From Planctomycetales bacterium (GTDB lineage: Bacteria; Planctomycetota; Planctomycetia; Pirellulales; Thermoguttaceae), in NCBI GenBank assembly GCA_007119795.1, contig SKOZ01000077.1, forward strand, positions 1-50,137: a DNA stretch of 50,137 nt. Direction: 5' to 3'. Below, piece after piece: positions 25,845 through 34,852 of the stretch. Within the stretch, counting starts at the first letter, position 1; each line of letters begins with the position of its first letter. Below the pieces are notes generated by a model. The model was not told where the DNA came from. It saw only the letters and a program-made list of their open reading frames with translations, and made no database searches. The translations under genes were made by a program, and so were the position numbers.

Positions 25845-26732
25845 TCAGCGCACCAGGCCGCGTTGGCTCAAGTAGCCGGCGACGAGGTCCTCCACGGCCA
25901 GGTCGCTCCGCACCATGACGGAGTTCATCCCGCGGCGGATGCAGTAGTCGCGGACGGCGGCCACGAAGGCGGCGAGCGTCTGGCGGTAGCGCTCGACCAG
26001 GGCCGGCGTGACGGTGATCTCCGCCTCGTCGCCGTCCTCGCTGTCGAGGAGCTTGAGGTCGCCGCTGAGCTCCGGATCGAGCTCTTCGGGCGAGAGGACC
26101 TGGATCACGAAGACGTCCATCTGCTGGGCCAGCAGGTAGCGGAGCGCCGCCTCAAAGCCTCCCTTGTCCATCAGGTCGCTGAGCAGCACGACGATGCCCT
26201 TGCCCGAGTTCCCCACGCAGAAGTCGCGGACGGCCTCGGCCAGGGGGACGTTGTGGCCGGGCTCGAGCGCCTCGAGGAAGCCGAGCATCCGCCAGAGGTC
26301 CCGCCGCCCGCGGAAGACCGGCGCCGGCCCCAGCGACCGCCGGCCGAGGCACTCGATCTTCACCCGGTCGCCGCGGACGAGGCCGATGAAGCCCAGGGCC
26401 GCCGCCACCCGGGAGGCGAAGTGGAGCTTGGTCGGGCTGCCGAAGCCCATCGAGGCGCTGGCGTCGATCAGGGCGTAGAAGTGGAGGTCCTCCTCTTCGA
26501 GGAAGAGCTTGAGGAAGAGACGGTCCAGGCGGGCGTAGGTGTTCCAGTCGATGAACCGCAGGTCGTCGCCGGGGACGTAGTTGCGGAAGTCGGCGAACTC
26601 CACGCTCTGCCCCCTGCGGCGGCTGCGCCGCTCTCCCTTCATCCGCCCGCGGAAGATCTTGCGGCTGACCAGTTCCATGCGCTCCAGGCGGGTCAACAGC
26701 TCCAGGGACAACAGCGGGGATGTGGTCGACAT
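25845..26732 (-). CDS. DUF58 domain protein
   Basis: A 295-residue DUF58 protein shows the hallmark GQSVEFADFRNYVPGDDLRFIDWNTYAR near the N-terminus. A VWA-like MIDAS sequence, DASASMGFGSPTK, follows. It has no membrane segment and is likely cytosolic. DUF58 proteins are encoded with MoxR AAA+ ATPases and VWA proteins and are thought to act in chaperone-like assembly or metal insertion; in planctomycetes the substrate is unknown. It is the last of three minus-strand genes, five bases after the MoxR gene, so co-transcription is near certain. Confidence 0.94.
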   Translation of the reverse strand: MSTTSPLLSLELLTRLERMELVSRKIFRGRMKGERRSRRRGQSVEFADFRNYVPGDDLRFIDWNTYARLDRLFLKLFLEEEDLHFYALIDASASMGFGSPTKLHFASRVAAALGFIGLVRGDRVKIECLGRRSLGPAPVFRGRRDLWRMLGFLEALEPGHNVPLAEAVRDFCVGNSGKGIVVLLSDLMDKGGFEAALRYLLAQQMDVFVIQVLSPEELDPELSGDLKLLDSEDGDEAEITVTPALVERYRQTLAAFVAAVRDYCIRRGMNSVMVRSDLAVEDLVAGYLSQRGLVR

Positions 26733-26737
26733 GGCGG

Positions 26738-27739
<1,002 letters not shown>

Positions 27740-27756
27740 GGCGGTATCTCCCATGT

Positions 27757-30741
27757 CTACGGGGTGTTCCTTTCCTCCCAGACGCGCTGCTTCGCTTTCA
27801 GGAGGCGCTGCGTATAGCCCCCTTCGGAGGCCGCGGGAGTCTGCGGGGCCGCGGGCGGGTCGGGAGGGGGCGACGGCGGCCGCGATGGTGCGGCCGCCTC
27901 CTCGAGCACCTGCGCGTCCGACGGCCGGCCGGCCGGCTCGAAGCGGATCGAGCGGCGGGTCTCGTCGAGCTGGCGGACGATCTCGGCCTTGCGGCTGCGG
28001 AGCCGAGCGATGGTGACCGCTTCGGCCGCCCGGCGCCGGCCCAGGAGGCGGGCGGCCAGGGTGGGCGCCCAGGCGAAGTGGACCTGCACGCGGCGGACGA
28101 AGATGTCGGCGAAAAAAACCAGCCCCGCGGTCCAGAGGAGAAGGTGCCAGATGTCGCCGCTGGCGGTGGCCCGGGGAAGATCGCGGCGGTAGGGATCGTG
28201 CTCCAGCAGGGCCCCCAGGTCGGCGAGTCCCGTCGGGGGATCGATATAGAGACCGGCGGCGCCCCCGGCCGGTTCCGTGGCCGCCAGTTCCTTCAGCAGC
28301 GGTTCGTTGCTGGAGCGGTCGCGGAATTCGTCGGAATAAGGAATGTTCACTCCGGAGAGGATGGGGGCCCGCCCCGCGCCGGGGCTGAGCATGAGGAAGT
28401 AGGCCCCCGCCTCCCCGATGGGGAAGCTCCCCGTGTACCGGCCGGGGGCGGTCTGAACCATCCGCAGGTCGACGGCGGAGAGGTCGGGTCCCACGGCGCG
28501 GCCGGTAAGGTCGAGGAAGCTGAGCAGTGCGTCGTCCTGGTCGAGTGCGTGAACCACCACCCGCACCTCCCCCCCCTCAACGTCCGTGGAGACGGAAAAC
28601 TGCCCCTCGTCGCCGACCGGACGCATCGCCCAGCGAATCGTCTGGCCGAAGAGACGGTCGAACTGCTCCCAAGCGGTCCACGCCGCGGCCCAGCGGGCGC
28701 CGGCGTCGCTGGTGAAGGCCACGGTCCGCCCCAGCCCGTACGTCCAGGTCGCCAGGAGGGTGGCGTGCCGCTCGTCGGCCGGTTCGGGAGAGATCATCGC
28801 CACCTCGATCAGGGGATGCTCCTTGCGCTCGGTGAGCACGAAGCCGTCCAGCCGCGGCAGGGGGGCGCTAACGCCGGCGATCATCTCGTGCGGGTAAAGG
28901 ATCAGCGGGACTACCGGCTTGTCGTGGATCAAGGGGCGGGCCACGCGGCGGGTTTCTCGCACGAAGATCTGCGGCAGGGCCCGCGGATCGTGGACTTCGT
29001 AGAACTGGCCGCCGCCGGCGTGGGCGATCCGATCCATAAGGGCCATGTCGGCGTCCGGGCCGACGCCCACCGTAGAGATGGTGATGTTGTCGCGGGCGAT
29101 ACGCGCGGCCAGTTGCTCGTAGCGCTCTCCGATGGTATGGCCGTCGCTGAGCACCAGCATGTGCTTCACCGAGGCGTCCACGCCGAGCAGGCCTCGATGG
29201 CCCAGCTCCATGCCGGGCCGCAAGTTGGTGCCCCCGCCGGCGGCAAGCCGCCCGATGCGGCCGGCGATCGCCTCGAAGCTATCCGCCTGCCTCATGGGCA
29301 CGGTCCACTCGGCGGCCCCGTCGAAGGCCACCACGCCGACGAAGTCGCGGGGCCCGAGCATTTGCACGCCGGCCACCGCCGCCGCCTTGCCGAGCTCGAT
29401 CTTCTGGCCCGCCATCGAGCCGGAGCGGTCAATCACCAACACCAGGGCGCCGACGGGGACGACCTTGGCAGCCTTGATCTGGAAGTCGACGGGCATCGCC
29501 TCTTCGACGGCCGTTCCCGCCCAACCGCCGGCGCCGAAGCTGTTCGGCCCGCCGAGCATCACGAGGCCGGAACCCATCTGCTGTGTGTTCGCTACGAGCA
29601 TGTCGACCTGGGCGTCGGAGAACCGCTCCCGGGGAACGTTGGCGAGGATCACCGCGTCGAAGGGCTGGAGCTCGACGAGCTGCGAGAAGAGGCGGCTCGT
29701 GGGCATCACCTGGACTTCGATCTCCTGGGCGCGCAGGCGGCCGACGAGGTGGTCGTGCTCGCCCGGGCTGGCGTGGTCCTCGACGAGGAGCACCTGCCCG
29801 CGACCCCGGACGTGGGTGAACGCCGTAGCCCGGTTGTTTTGCGGCATGGTGTCGTCCTCGGGGCGGTCCGGGACGAAGCGCGCCTCGTAAGTGTAGAAGT
29901 CCGCCGCCTCGACTTCCTGCCGCAGGCTGAAGACCCGTTTGCCGGGAGGCAGCACGACGCGTTCGTCGGAGAGGACGATGCTCCGGTCGCCCACCGACCG
30001 CGAAATGACCAACCGTCCCGGAACCTCGTGCCCTTCCGGCAGGGACGGATCGGTGATGTTCGAAATCACGATCCGCAGATCGAAGGGCTCGCCTGCTCGG
30101 ACCTGGCTGGGAAGGGTGACCCGCTCGACGATGACCTCCGAGCGGCCCTCCCAGCGGATGGGCACCACGTCGATACCGATCCCCGCCGCCGCCAGTCCGC
30201 GGCCCTCCTCGCGGGCATCGCCGAGGTTCTCGTTGCCGTCGGTGACGAGCACGATCCGCTTGGCGGCGTCTTCGGGGAAGGAGGCCTGGGCGAGCTTCAG
30301 CGCCGCGGCCAGGTTCGTGTATTCCGGATCGAGGAGCGACTCGATCGAGGAGGCCAGTTGGACGTCGTCGTCGAACGGGGGGATCTCGATGGCCGGCTCC
30401 CGGCCGAAGACGATCACCCCGCTCGAATCGTCCCGCCGGCGGTGCTCCAGGATTGCCGCGTTGACGTACTCGATCATCGCCTGCCGCTGCCCTTCCGGGA
30501 TGCTCAGCGACTGGTCGAGGAGGAAGAGGACGGTGACCCGCTCGCTGGTGCGGACCATCTGGGCCTGCGCCAGGGCCAGCACCAGAAGCGCGAGGACCAG
30601 CGTCCTCAGGAGCAGCGTGGCCAGGCCACGCCACCGCCCCAGCGCAGCCACCGAGCGGCGGCCCACCAACCAGACCACGGGCAGCAGGAGCAGGAGCCCC
30701 AGAAGCCACGGTGCTTCGAAATCGAGCGTGTAACGCCACAT
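27757..30741 (-). CDS. Large membrane protein with two VWA domains (BatA/BatB-like)
   Basis: The 994-residue protein opens with an N-terminal membrane region (PWLLGLLLLLPVVWLVG, LLLRTLVLALLVLALAQ). A first VWA domain with MIDAS DQSLS and later LVTDGNENLGD follows. The middle has a glutamine-amidotransferase-like fold (VLLVEDHASPGEHDHLVGRL, FDAVILANVP, GGPNSFGAGGW). The second VWA domain has a canonical MIDAS, DRSGSMAG. A further membrane segment (HLLLWTAGLVFFADIFV) and a Pro/Ala-rich cytoplasmic tail end the protein. This arrangement is typical of large planctomycete proteins encoded with MoxR and DUF58. It is first in the operon. The metal-binding residues suggest adhesion or complex assembly; no substrate is known. 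Confidence 0.93.
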   Translation of the reverse strand: MWRYTLDFEAPWLLGLLLLLPVVWLVGRRSVAALGRWRGLATLLLRTLVLALLVLALAQAQMVRTSERVTVLFLLDQSLSIPEGQRQAMIEYVNAAILEHRRRDDSSGVIVFGREPAIEIPPFDDDVQLASSIESLLDPEYTNLAAALKLAQASFPEDAAKRIVLVTDGNENLGDAREEGRGLAAAGIGIDVVPIRWEGRSEVIVERVTLPSQVRAGEPFDLRIVISNITDPSLPEGHEVPGRLVISRSVGDRSIVLSDERVVLPPGKRVFSLRQEVEAADFYTYEARFVPDRPEDDTMPQNNRATAFTHVRGRGQVLLVEDHASPGEHDHLVGRLRAQEIEVQVMPTSRLFSQLVELQPFDAVILANVPRERFSDAQVDMLVANTQQMGSGLVMLGGPNSFGAGGWAGTAVEEAMPVDFQIKAAKVVPVGALVLVIDRSGSMAGQKIELGKAAAVAGVQMLGPRDFVGVVAFDGAAEWTVPMRQADSFEAIAGRIGRLAAGGGTNLRPGMELGHRGLLGVDASVKHMLVLSDGHTIGERYEQLAARIARDNITISTVGVGPDADMALMDRIAHAGGGQFYEVHDPRALPQIFVRETRRVARPLIHDKPVVPLILYPHEMIAGVSAPLPRLDGFVLTERKEHPLIEVAMISPEPADERHATLLATWTYGLGRTVAFTSDAGARWAAAWTAWEQFDRLFGQTIRWAMRPVGDEGQFSVSTDVEGGEVRVVVHALDQDDALLSFLDLTGRAVGPDLSAVDLRMVQTAPGRYTGSFPIGEAGAYFLMLSPGAGRAPILSGVNIPYSDEFRDRSSNEPLLKELAATEPAGGAAGLYIDPPTGLADLGALLEHDPYRRDLPRATASGDIWHLLLWTAGLVFFADIFVRRVQVHFAWAPTLAARLLGRRRAAEAVTIARLRSRKAEIVRQLDETRRSIRFEPAGRPSDAQVLEEAAAPSRPPSPPPDPPAAPQTPAASEGGYTQRLLKAKQRVWEERNTP

Positions 30742-30928
30742 GGTCGATCTGCCCCGTCCCTGCGGGCCAGTGAGAGGTTCCTGCCAGTTTACCCGACCGG
30801 CGGCGGAAAAGGGACGGGTCGCCCCTCAACGGGAGGGCCAATACCTCCGGCTCCGAGGTCCGCTACGTGGGGCTCGGCGCGGCGGTCCGGGTAGACCGGA
30901 GAGGCGGGCGGCACTCTTGTGCCGCGAA

Positions 30929-31399
30929 CTACGCCACCTCGCGGAGCGCCGGCGCCGCTTCCGCTGGATTCCATTCGCCGAAGATGCCCTCGCGGCGGCC
31001 GTCGTTATGGACGAGTGCCACGGCAGCCGTCGTATGCCTCAGCGCCCGGAGGATATCGCTGGCCACGGGCTGGGCAAGGGCGCCGGCGACCACCTCGTAG
31101 ACGGCGGCGGCAGGGGTGGTGCCGAGGAGGTCTTCGCGGAGGCACAGCAGGCCGCTTCGGTCCGGTCGCCAGCTCTCCGGCCAGCCGCGGTCGGCCAGCC
31201 ATGCGCAGCGAAAACCGCTGCAGACGGCCGGGCGGGACGCGTAACGCAGGCATCCACGCGGGCCCAAGTCCTGGCAGGCCACCCCGGCGGGCTTGCACTC
31301 CGGACCGAGCAGGCCCTCGGGGACCGGTAGCGCGACGCAACAGACCGTGCAGGGGGTGCAATGGCGCGAGGCGGTGGCGCGCAGCGAGGGGGGAGGCAT
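30929..31399 (-). CDS. YkgJ-like cysteine-cluster protein
   Basis: The 156-residue protein has a cysteine pattern resembling the YkgJ/zinc- or iron-chelating family: HCTPCTVCC near residue 14, then CQDLGPRGCLRYASRPAVCSGFRCAWL. In that family the cysteines bind a metal or Fe-S cluster, and function is unknown. The C-terminal half has no recognised domain. Start ATG 31399 was preferred to GTG 31402; no strong ribosome site is visible. The gene is on the minus strand, 187 bp upstream of the large VWA gene, and divergent from prfB. Confidence 0.75.
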   Translation of the reverse strand: MPPPSLRATASRHCTPCTVCCVALPVPEGLLGPECKPAGVACQDLGPRGCLRYASRPAVCSGFRCAWLADRGWPESWRPDRSGLLCLREDLLGTTPAAAVYEVVAGALAQPVASDILRALRHTTAAVALVHNDGRREGIFGEWNPAEAAPALREVA

Positions 31400-31567
31400 C
31401 ACTTGCGGGCGGTAGGGGCGGGTCGGGAGTCGTGTTGCCAGTCGACGGGAATCATTTGCCGACGCGGGCCGCGGTGGCTTTCATCGAGCCATTGCCGATG
31501 GTGCCTTGAATGCCGAGGGAAACGACGGAAGCTCTTGCCTGACCGCAACATGCAACCTGGAAACGGT

Positions 31568-31615
31568 GCAGGACATGCGCGTCCTGCCGGTCGACGGGCC
31601 TCGCCCGGCAGGACG
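31568..31615 (+). other. Three-segment, mutually exclusive hairpins
   Basis: GCAGGAC (31568-31574) can pair with GTCCTGC (31581-31587) around a 6-nt loop. The same middle segment, extended to CGTCCTGCCGG (31580-31590), can instead pair with CCGGCAGGACG (31605-31615), an 11-bp stem with a 14-nt loop. The two foldings exclude each other, as in attenuators. There is no T-tract, and the element lies upstream of the predicted prfB promoter, so its target is unclear. Confidence 0.55.
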
Positions 31616-31813
31616 AGCTGTAGTGGTCGCGGTCGCCGGAACAGGCCGCCGGGGACCGTTCAGGGCACACCTTGCCGGTTGGCTTCGGGCAGATCACCTC
31701 CTGGAGATCCCGAATTAACCCCCCCAGGTGAACCACCCAAGAATCGATCGAAACCTCCTTCCATTCGACCTCCTGCCACGCCGGCCTTGGCGGACAAGGC
31801 CCGCGACACCACC

Positions 31814-31841
31814 TTTGCGGGCTTTGGAACGCCGATATAAT
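31814..31841 (+). promoter_or_regulatory. Predicted promoter of prfB
   Basis: A perfect TATAAT lies at 31836-31841. The best -35 at an allowed distance is TTTGCG at 31814-31819, 16 bp upstream, a weak match. The predicted start near 31848 leaves a leader of about 80 bases with AGAGGTG about 13 bases before the prfB ATG. Confidence 0.6.
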
Positions 31842-31928
31842 AGGTTTGGTTCATTTTGTTCGCAGGCGAACCCCCGACGAGGTTCGTCGCGGCCGCCACC
31901 CCCCTCCACAGAGGTGTCAATTACCCCA

Positions 31929-33027
31929 ATGGAACGCGAGGTCATCAATCAGGCCGAGGCCATCCAGCAGCGGATACTCCAGCTTCGGGACTCTCTTTGA
32001 CTACGACGAGAAGCAGAAGGCTGCCGGGGCCATCGAAGCGCGGATGGCGGCGGCCGACTTCTGGAACGACAGCGAGAAGGCCCAGGCCGCCGTTACCCAA
32101 CTCAAGGGGCTGCGGACCCTGATCAAGCCGCTGGAAGAAGTGGTCAAGGGGGGGAAGGACCTGGCGGTCATGCTGGAAATGGCCGACGAGGACGAGAGCA
32201 TCGCCGCGGAGATCCCGGCCCAGCTCCACGACCTGGAGGCGACCATCGAGGACCTGGAAACGAAGGCCCTGCTCGATGGTCCGCTCGACCCGAACCCGGC
32301 CATTCTCACCATCAACGCCCGCGACGGCGGCGTCGATGCCAACGACTGGGCGGAGATGCTCCTGCGGATGTACCTGGCCTGGGCCGACAAGCAGGATTAC
32401 GACGCCGAGGTCGTCGACCGCCAGGACAACGAGGAGGCAGGCATCAGTTCGGCGACCGTGGTGATCCGCGGGCCCATGGCCTACGGCTACCTGAAGGGAG
32501 AGACGGGGATGCACCGGCTGGTGCGGATCAGCCCCTTTAATGCCGAGGGCAAGCGCCAGACAAGCTTTGCCGCCGTGGACGTCTCGCCCGAGGTTTCCCC
32601 GTCGGCGGACATCGAGATCCGTCCCGATGAGGTCCGCGAAGACGTCTTCCGCGCCAGCGGCGCCGGTGGGCAGCACGTCAACAAGACCTCTTCGGCCATC
32701 CGCCTGACCCACCTGCCGACAGGCATCGTCGTCCAGTGCCAGAACGAGCGGAGCCAGCACAAGAACCGGGCCATGGCGGAAAGGATGCTGCTGGCCCGCC
32801 TCGCCCGCCTGGAGGAGGAGAAGCGCGAGGCCGAACAGGCGGCCAAGTACGACCTCAAGCCCAAGACGGGCTTCGGCTCGCAGATCCGCAACTATTTCCT
32901 CCATCCGGACCAGCGCGTCAAGGATGCGCGGACCGGGTACTCAGTCGGGAGCTTCCACAGCGTCCTCGACGGCAATATCCAGGGATTCCTCGACGCCTAC
33001 CTCCGCTGGCGCGTGGAATCGAACTGA
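31929..33027 (+). CDS. prfB: Peptide chain release factor 2 with programmed +1 frameshift
   Basis: Release factor 2 terminates translation at UGA and UAA. The gene is in two frames: 23 codons from ATG 31929, a UGA at 31998-32000, then 342 codons in the +1 frame. Slippage at CTT TGA C gives RDSL-DYDEKQ, matching the conserved RF2 junction, and a 365-residue product, the E. coli length. GGQ (catalytic) appears in SGAGGQHVNK and the SPF stop-recognition motif in RISPFNAEG, which marks RF2 rather than RF1. The frameshift is autoregulatory: when RF2 is scarce the ribosome pauses at UGA and shifts. It is not a broken gene. Confidence 0.97.
31986..32001 (+). promoter_or_regulatory. RF2 recoding site (CTT TGA C)
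   Basis: The slippery codon CTT at 31995-31997, the in-frame UGA at 31998-32000 and the following C form the classic RF2 shift site. The segment CGGGAC occupies the place and spacing of the E. coli Shine-Dalgarno-like stimulator AGGGGG, three bases before CTT, but matches it only in GGG. Confidence 0.93.
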
Positions 33028-33198
33028 TTCGCAGGACGGAGGTCCCGTGCCGGGTACCGGGTTTGCGTGGCGCGGGACTGCCCAGTACGGTGGCGCGGTC
33101 CGTGCGGTTAAGAAGTGGCGGGGCGGTTTGCGCGAAAGAGGATCCGGCAAGAGCTGCGCCGCCTTTCCCCCCTTTGCCAGCATCCAGGAGGTCGGTCC

Positions 33199-33711
33199 AT
33201 GTCGAATACCGGGGATTCCAGCAACGTCAGTACCGCTCCGACGGCGCAGCCCGTTTCTCCACCGCAACGTTCGGGCTGCGGCCTGCCGTGCTTGCTCGCC
33301 GCCGTGCTGCTCGCCGTGCTAGTCTGTGCGGGAATTTGCGGTGGAATCGTCTGGTTCCTCTTCCTTGTCCCCTCCGTCCGCCACACCGAACCCTACCGTG
33401 CGGCGTTGGAGGCCGTCCGCCAGGACCCCACCGTCGTCGAGCGGCTCGGGGAGCCGATCGAGGACGGCTGGATCGCCGCGGGCGAGGTGAGCGTCGATAA
33501 CGGTCGCGGCGAGGCGAATCTCTTCTTCGACGTCAGCGGCCCCGATGAGCCCGCCGCCGTCCAGGCCCAAGCGCGGAGGCGGGAGGGAGTCTGGCGGTTG
33601 GTGACCGTGGAGGTGGTCTTCGCCGACGGCGAGCGGCACTCGGTCGTGCTGGAGCCGGAAGGGGACGAGATTCCCGAGGAGCTCGAAGAAGCGCCGCTCT
33701 GGGAGCCGTGA
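33199..33711 (+). CDS. Coa1-like single-pass membrane protein
   Basis: The 170-residue protein has a Ser/Thr/Pro-rich N-terminus, one membrane segment (CLLAAVLLAVLVCAGICGGIVWFLFLV) and an extracytoplasmic domain starting with PYRAALEAVRQDPTVVERLGEPIEDGW. That domain resembles the Coa1 (cytochrome oxidase assembly 1) fold family seen widely in bacteria, where its role is not established. AGGAGG at 33186-33191, seven bases before ATG 33199, decides the start. It overlaps or abuts the lipoate ligase gene and is probably co-transcribed with it. Confidence 0.8.
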   Translation: MSNTGDSSNVSTAPTAQPVSPPQRSGCGLPCLLAAVLLAVLVCAGICGGIVWFLFLVPSVRHTEPYRAALEAVRQDPTVVERLGEPIEDGWIAAGEVSVDNGRGEANLFFDVSGPDEPAAVQAQARRREGVWRLVTVEVVFADGERHSVVLEPEGDEIPEELEEAPLWEP

Positions 33712-33719
33712 CCGGGTCG

Positions 33720-34463
33720 ATGCAACTCTTGGACTTGACGCTCCCCTCGCCGGCGGAGAACCTCGCCCTCGACGAGGCATTGCTCGATGCCGCGGAGGCC
33801 GGCGATGCCGGCGAGGTGCTGCGGCTCTGGGAATCGCCCCGGCAACTCGTGGTCGTGGGCCGCTCGTCGCGACTCGACGAGGAGGTCGATGTCGCCTATT
33901 GCCGGGCTGAGGAAATCCCCGTGCTCCGCCGCTGTAGCGGCGGGGCTGCCGTCGTCGCCGGGCCCGGCTGCCTGATGTACGCCGCCGTCCTCAGCTACGC
34001 GAGGCAGCCGGCACTGCGAGCGGTGGACCGGGCCCACCGTGAGGTGCTCGGCCGCATCGCCGCGGTACTGGCGCCCTTGGCGCCGCAAGTCCGCTGCGCG
34101 GGGACGAGCGATCTGGTCCTCGCCACCGACGGGCAGGCCAACGGTCCGGAGTTGGCGGCCCTGAAGATCTCCGGCAACAGCGTCCGCTGCAAGCGGAGCC
34201 ACTTCCTCTACCATGGCACGCTCCTCTACGACTTCCCGCTGGAGATGATCGCAAAGTGCCTGACGATGCCCCCGCGGCAGCCCGACTACCGCCGCCGTCG
34301 ACCCCATGCCCGGTTCGTGACCAACATCCCCCTTGCGGCGGCGACTCTCCGGCGGGCCCTGGCGACCGCCTTCGCCGCCGCCGAACCAGCCACGGCCTGG
34401 CCGCGGGCGCGGACTGCCGAACTGGTCGCCTGCCGCTACGGCACCGCTGATTGGAACGCTTAG
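33720..34463 (+). CDS. Lipoate-protein ligase A family protein
   Basis: This 247-residue protein belongs to the biotin/lipoate A/B ligase family, which attaches lipoate or octanoate to E2 and GcvH proteins. Motifs are visible: PAENLALDEALLDA at the N-terminus, RRCSGGAAVVAGPGCLMY (substrate loop), AGTSDLVLA, and ALKISGNSVRCKRSHFLYHGTLLYDF with the catalytic Lys. The C-terminal accessory domain of E. coli LplA is absent, as in many short LplA or octanoyltransferase LipM/LipL proteins, so ligase and transferase cannot be told apart. ATG 33720 starts at the family N-terminus; a GTG at 33708 overlapping the previous stop is an alternative. Confidence 0.88.
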   Translation: MQLLDLTLPSPAENLALDEALLDAAEAGDAGEVLRLWESPRQLVVVGRSSRLDEEVDVAYCRAEEIPVLRRCSGGAAVVAGPGCLMYAAVLSYARQPALRAVDRAHREVLGRIAAVLAPLAPQVRCAGTSDLVLATDGQANGPELAALKISGNSVRCKRSHFLYHGTLLYDFPLEMIAKCLTMPPRQPDYRRRRPHARFVTNIPLAAATLRRALATAFAAAEPATAWPRARTAELVACRYGTADWNA

Positions 34464-34470
34464 TTTGGAT

Positions 34471-34497
34471 CCCCATGCCCCGCTCTCGGGGTGGGGG
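34471..34497 (+). terminator. Possible terminator hairpin after the lipoate ligase gene
   Basis: CCCC and GCCCCG at 34471-34482 can pair with CGGGG and GGGG at 34487-34497 around a CTCT loop, with a few wobbles or mismatches in the middle. It lies seven bases after the stop codon. No T-tract follows, so its strength as an intrinsic terminator is doubtful. Confidence 0.4.
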
Positions 34498-34508
34498 TAA
34501 TGAAGCCT

Positions 34509-34576
34509 GTAGGACAGATCGCCTGATCCGTCCCCTGCTCCAACCCGTAAGACAGATCGCCTGATCCGTCCTACGG
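34509..34576. repeat. Two copies of a 25-bp hairpin-forming repeat
   Basis: A 25-bp unit at 34509-34533 recurs at 34547-34571 with one difference. The second copy extends to an imperfect palindrome at 34544-34576: arms beginning CCCGTA and ending TACGGG, an inner GATC GCCT GATC core, and only two mismatches in a 15-bp stem. This looks like a REP/BIME-type dispersed repeat. The surrounding 34464-34852 interval has no gene; it should also hold the promoter of the next gene, which I could not place. Confidence 0.8.
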
Positions 34577-34852
34577 GGTTCGATCGCGGGCACCCTTCCA
34601 CGAGTCACGGCCCTTTGAAGGCCGGACGGATTCTTCTCGCCACCGTTCCCCAGGTCTTTAGCCCGGGCTCTCGGATGGTGCCCCGTTTTTCGTGCAATCT
34701 CCGCGTATTCTCGCGTGGCCACGCCCAATCCACCTTTAGGGGGGGCGCGGCGGTGAAGGGCGCGGGACGACGCGGGGGAGCCGGGTATGGTTCGTGCACT
34801 TTCCGAAGCCTAGAATGCCGCGGGCGAAACACCTCGTGGGAAGAGAGCTGCC

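Larger units (their letters stand above)
31400..31928. other. Divergent intergenic region upstream of prfB with structured elements
   Basis: The 529 bp between the YkgJ-like gene and prfB contain a TATAAT promoter for prfB near its right end, a set of overlapping hairpins at 31568-31615, and several AGGAGG-like sequences on the minus strand. One minus-strand frame at 31764-31660 (34 codons) follows an AGGAGG four bases upstream, but its composition is not convincing. No known RNA family was recognised. Confidence 0.5.

Noticed and set aside
28078..30894. A 938-codon plus-strand frame
   Set aside because: Antisense of the dual-VWA membrane protein, which has two MIDAS motifs and membrane segments.
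31692..31702. A GATCACCTCCT string like the 3' end of 16S rRNA
   Set aside because: The flanking sequence does not match the conserved 16S tail or helix 45, so it is a chance match.
31660..31764. A 34-codon minus-strand frame preceded by AGGAGG
   Set aside because: The ribosome-site match is good but the Gly-rich peptide has no recognisable feature, and the region is rich in AGGAGG-like strings by chance. Possible but not supported enough to call.
31929..32000. prfB as a pseudogene because of the early in-frame UGA
   Set aside because: The UGA lies at the conserved RF2 recoding site, and the shifted product has the normal length with intact GGQ and SPF motifs.
34509..34576. The two 25-bp repeats as a minimal CRISPR array
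   Set aside because: Only two copies with a 13-bp spacer, a palindromic extension and no cas genes nearby; a REP-like element fits better.
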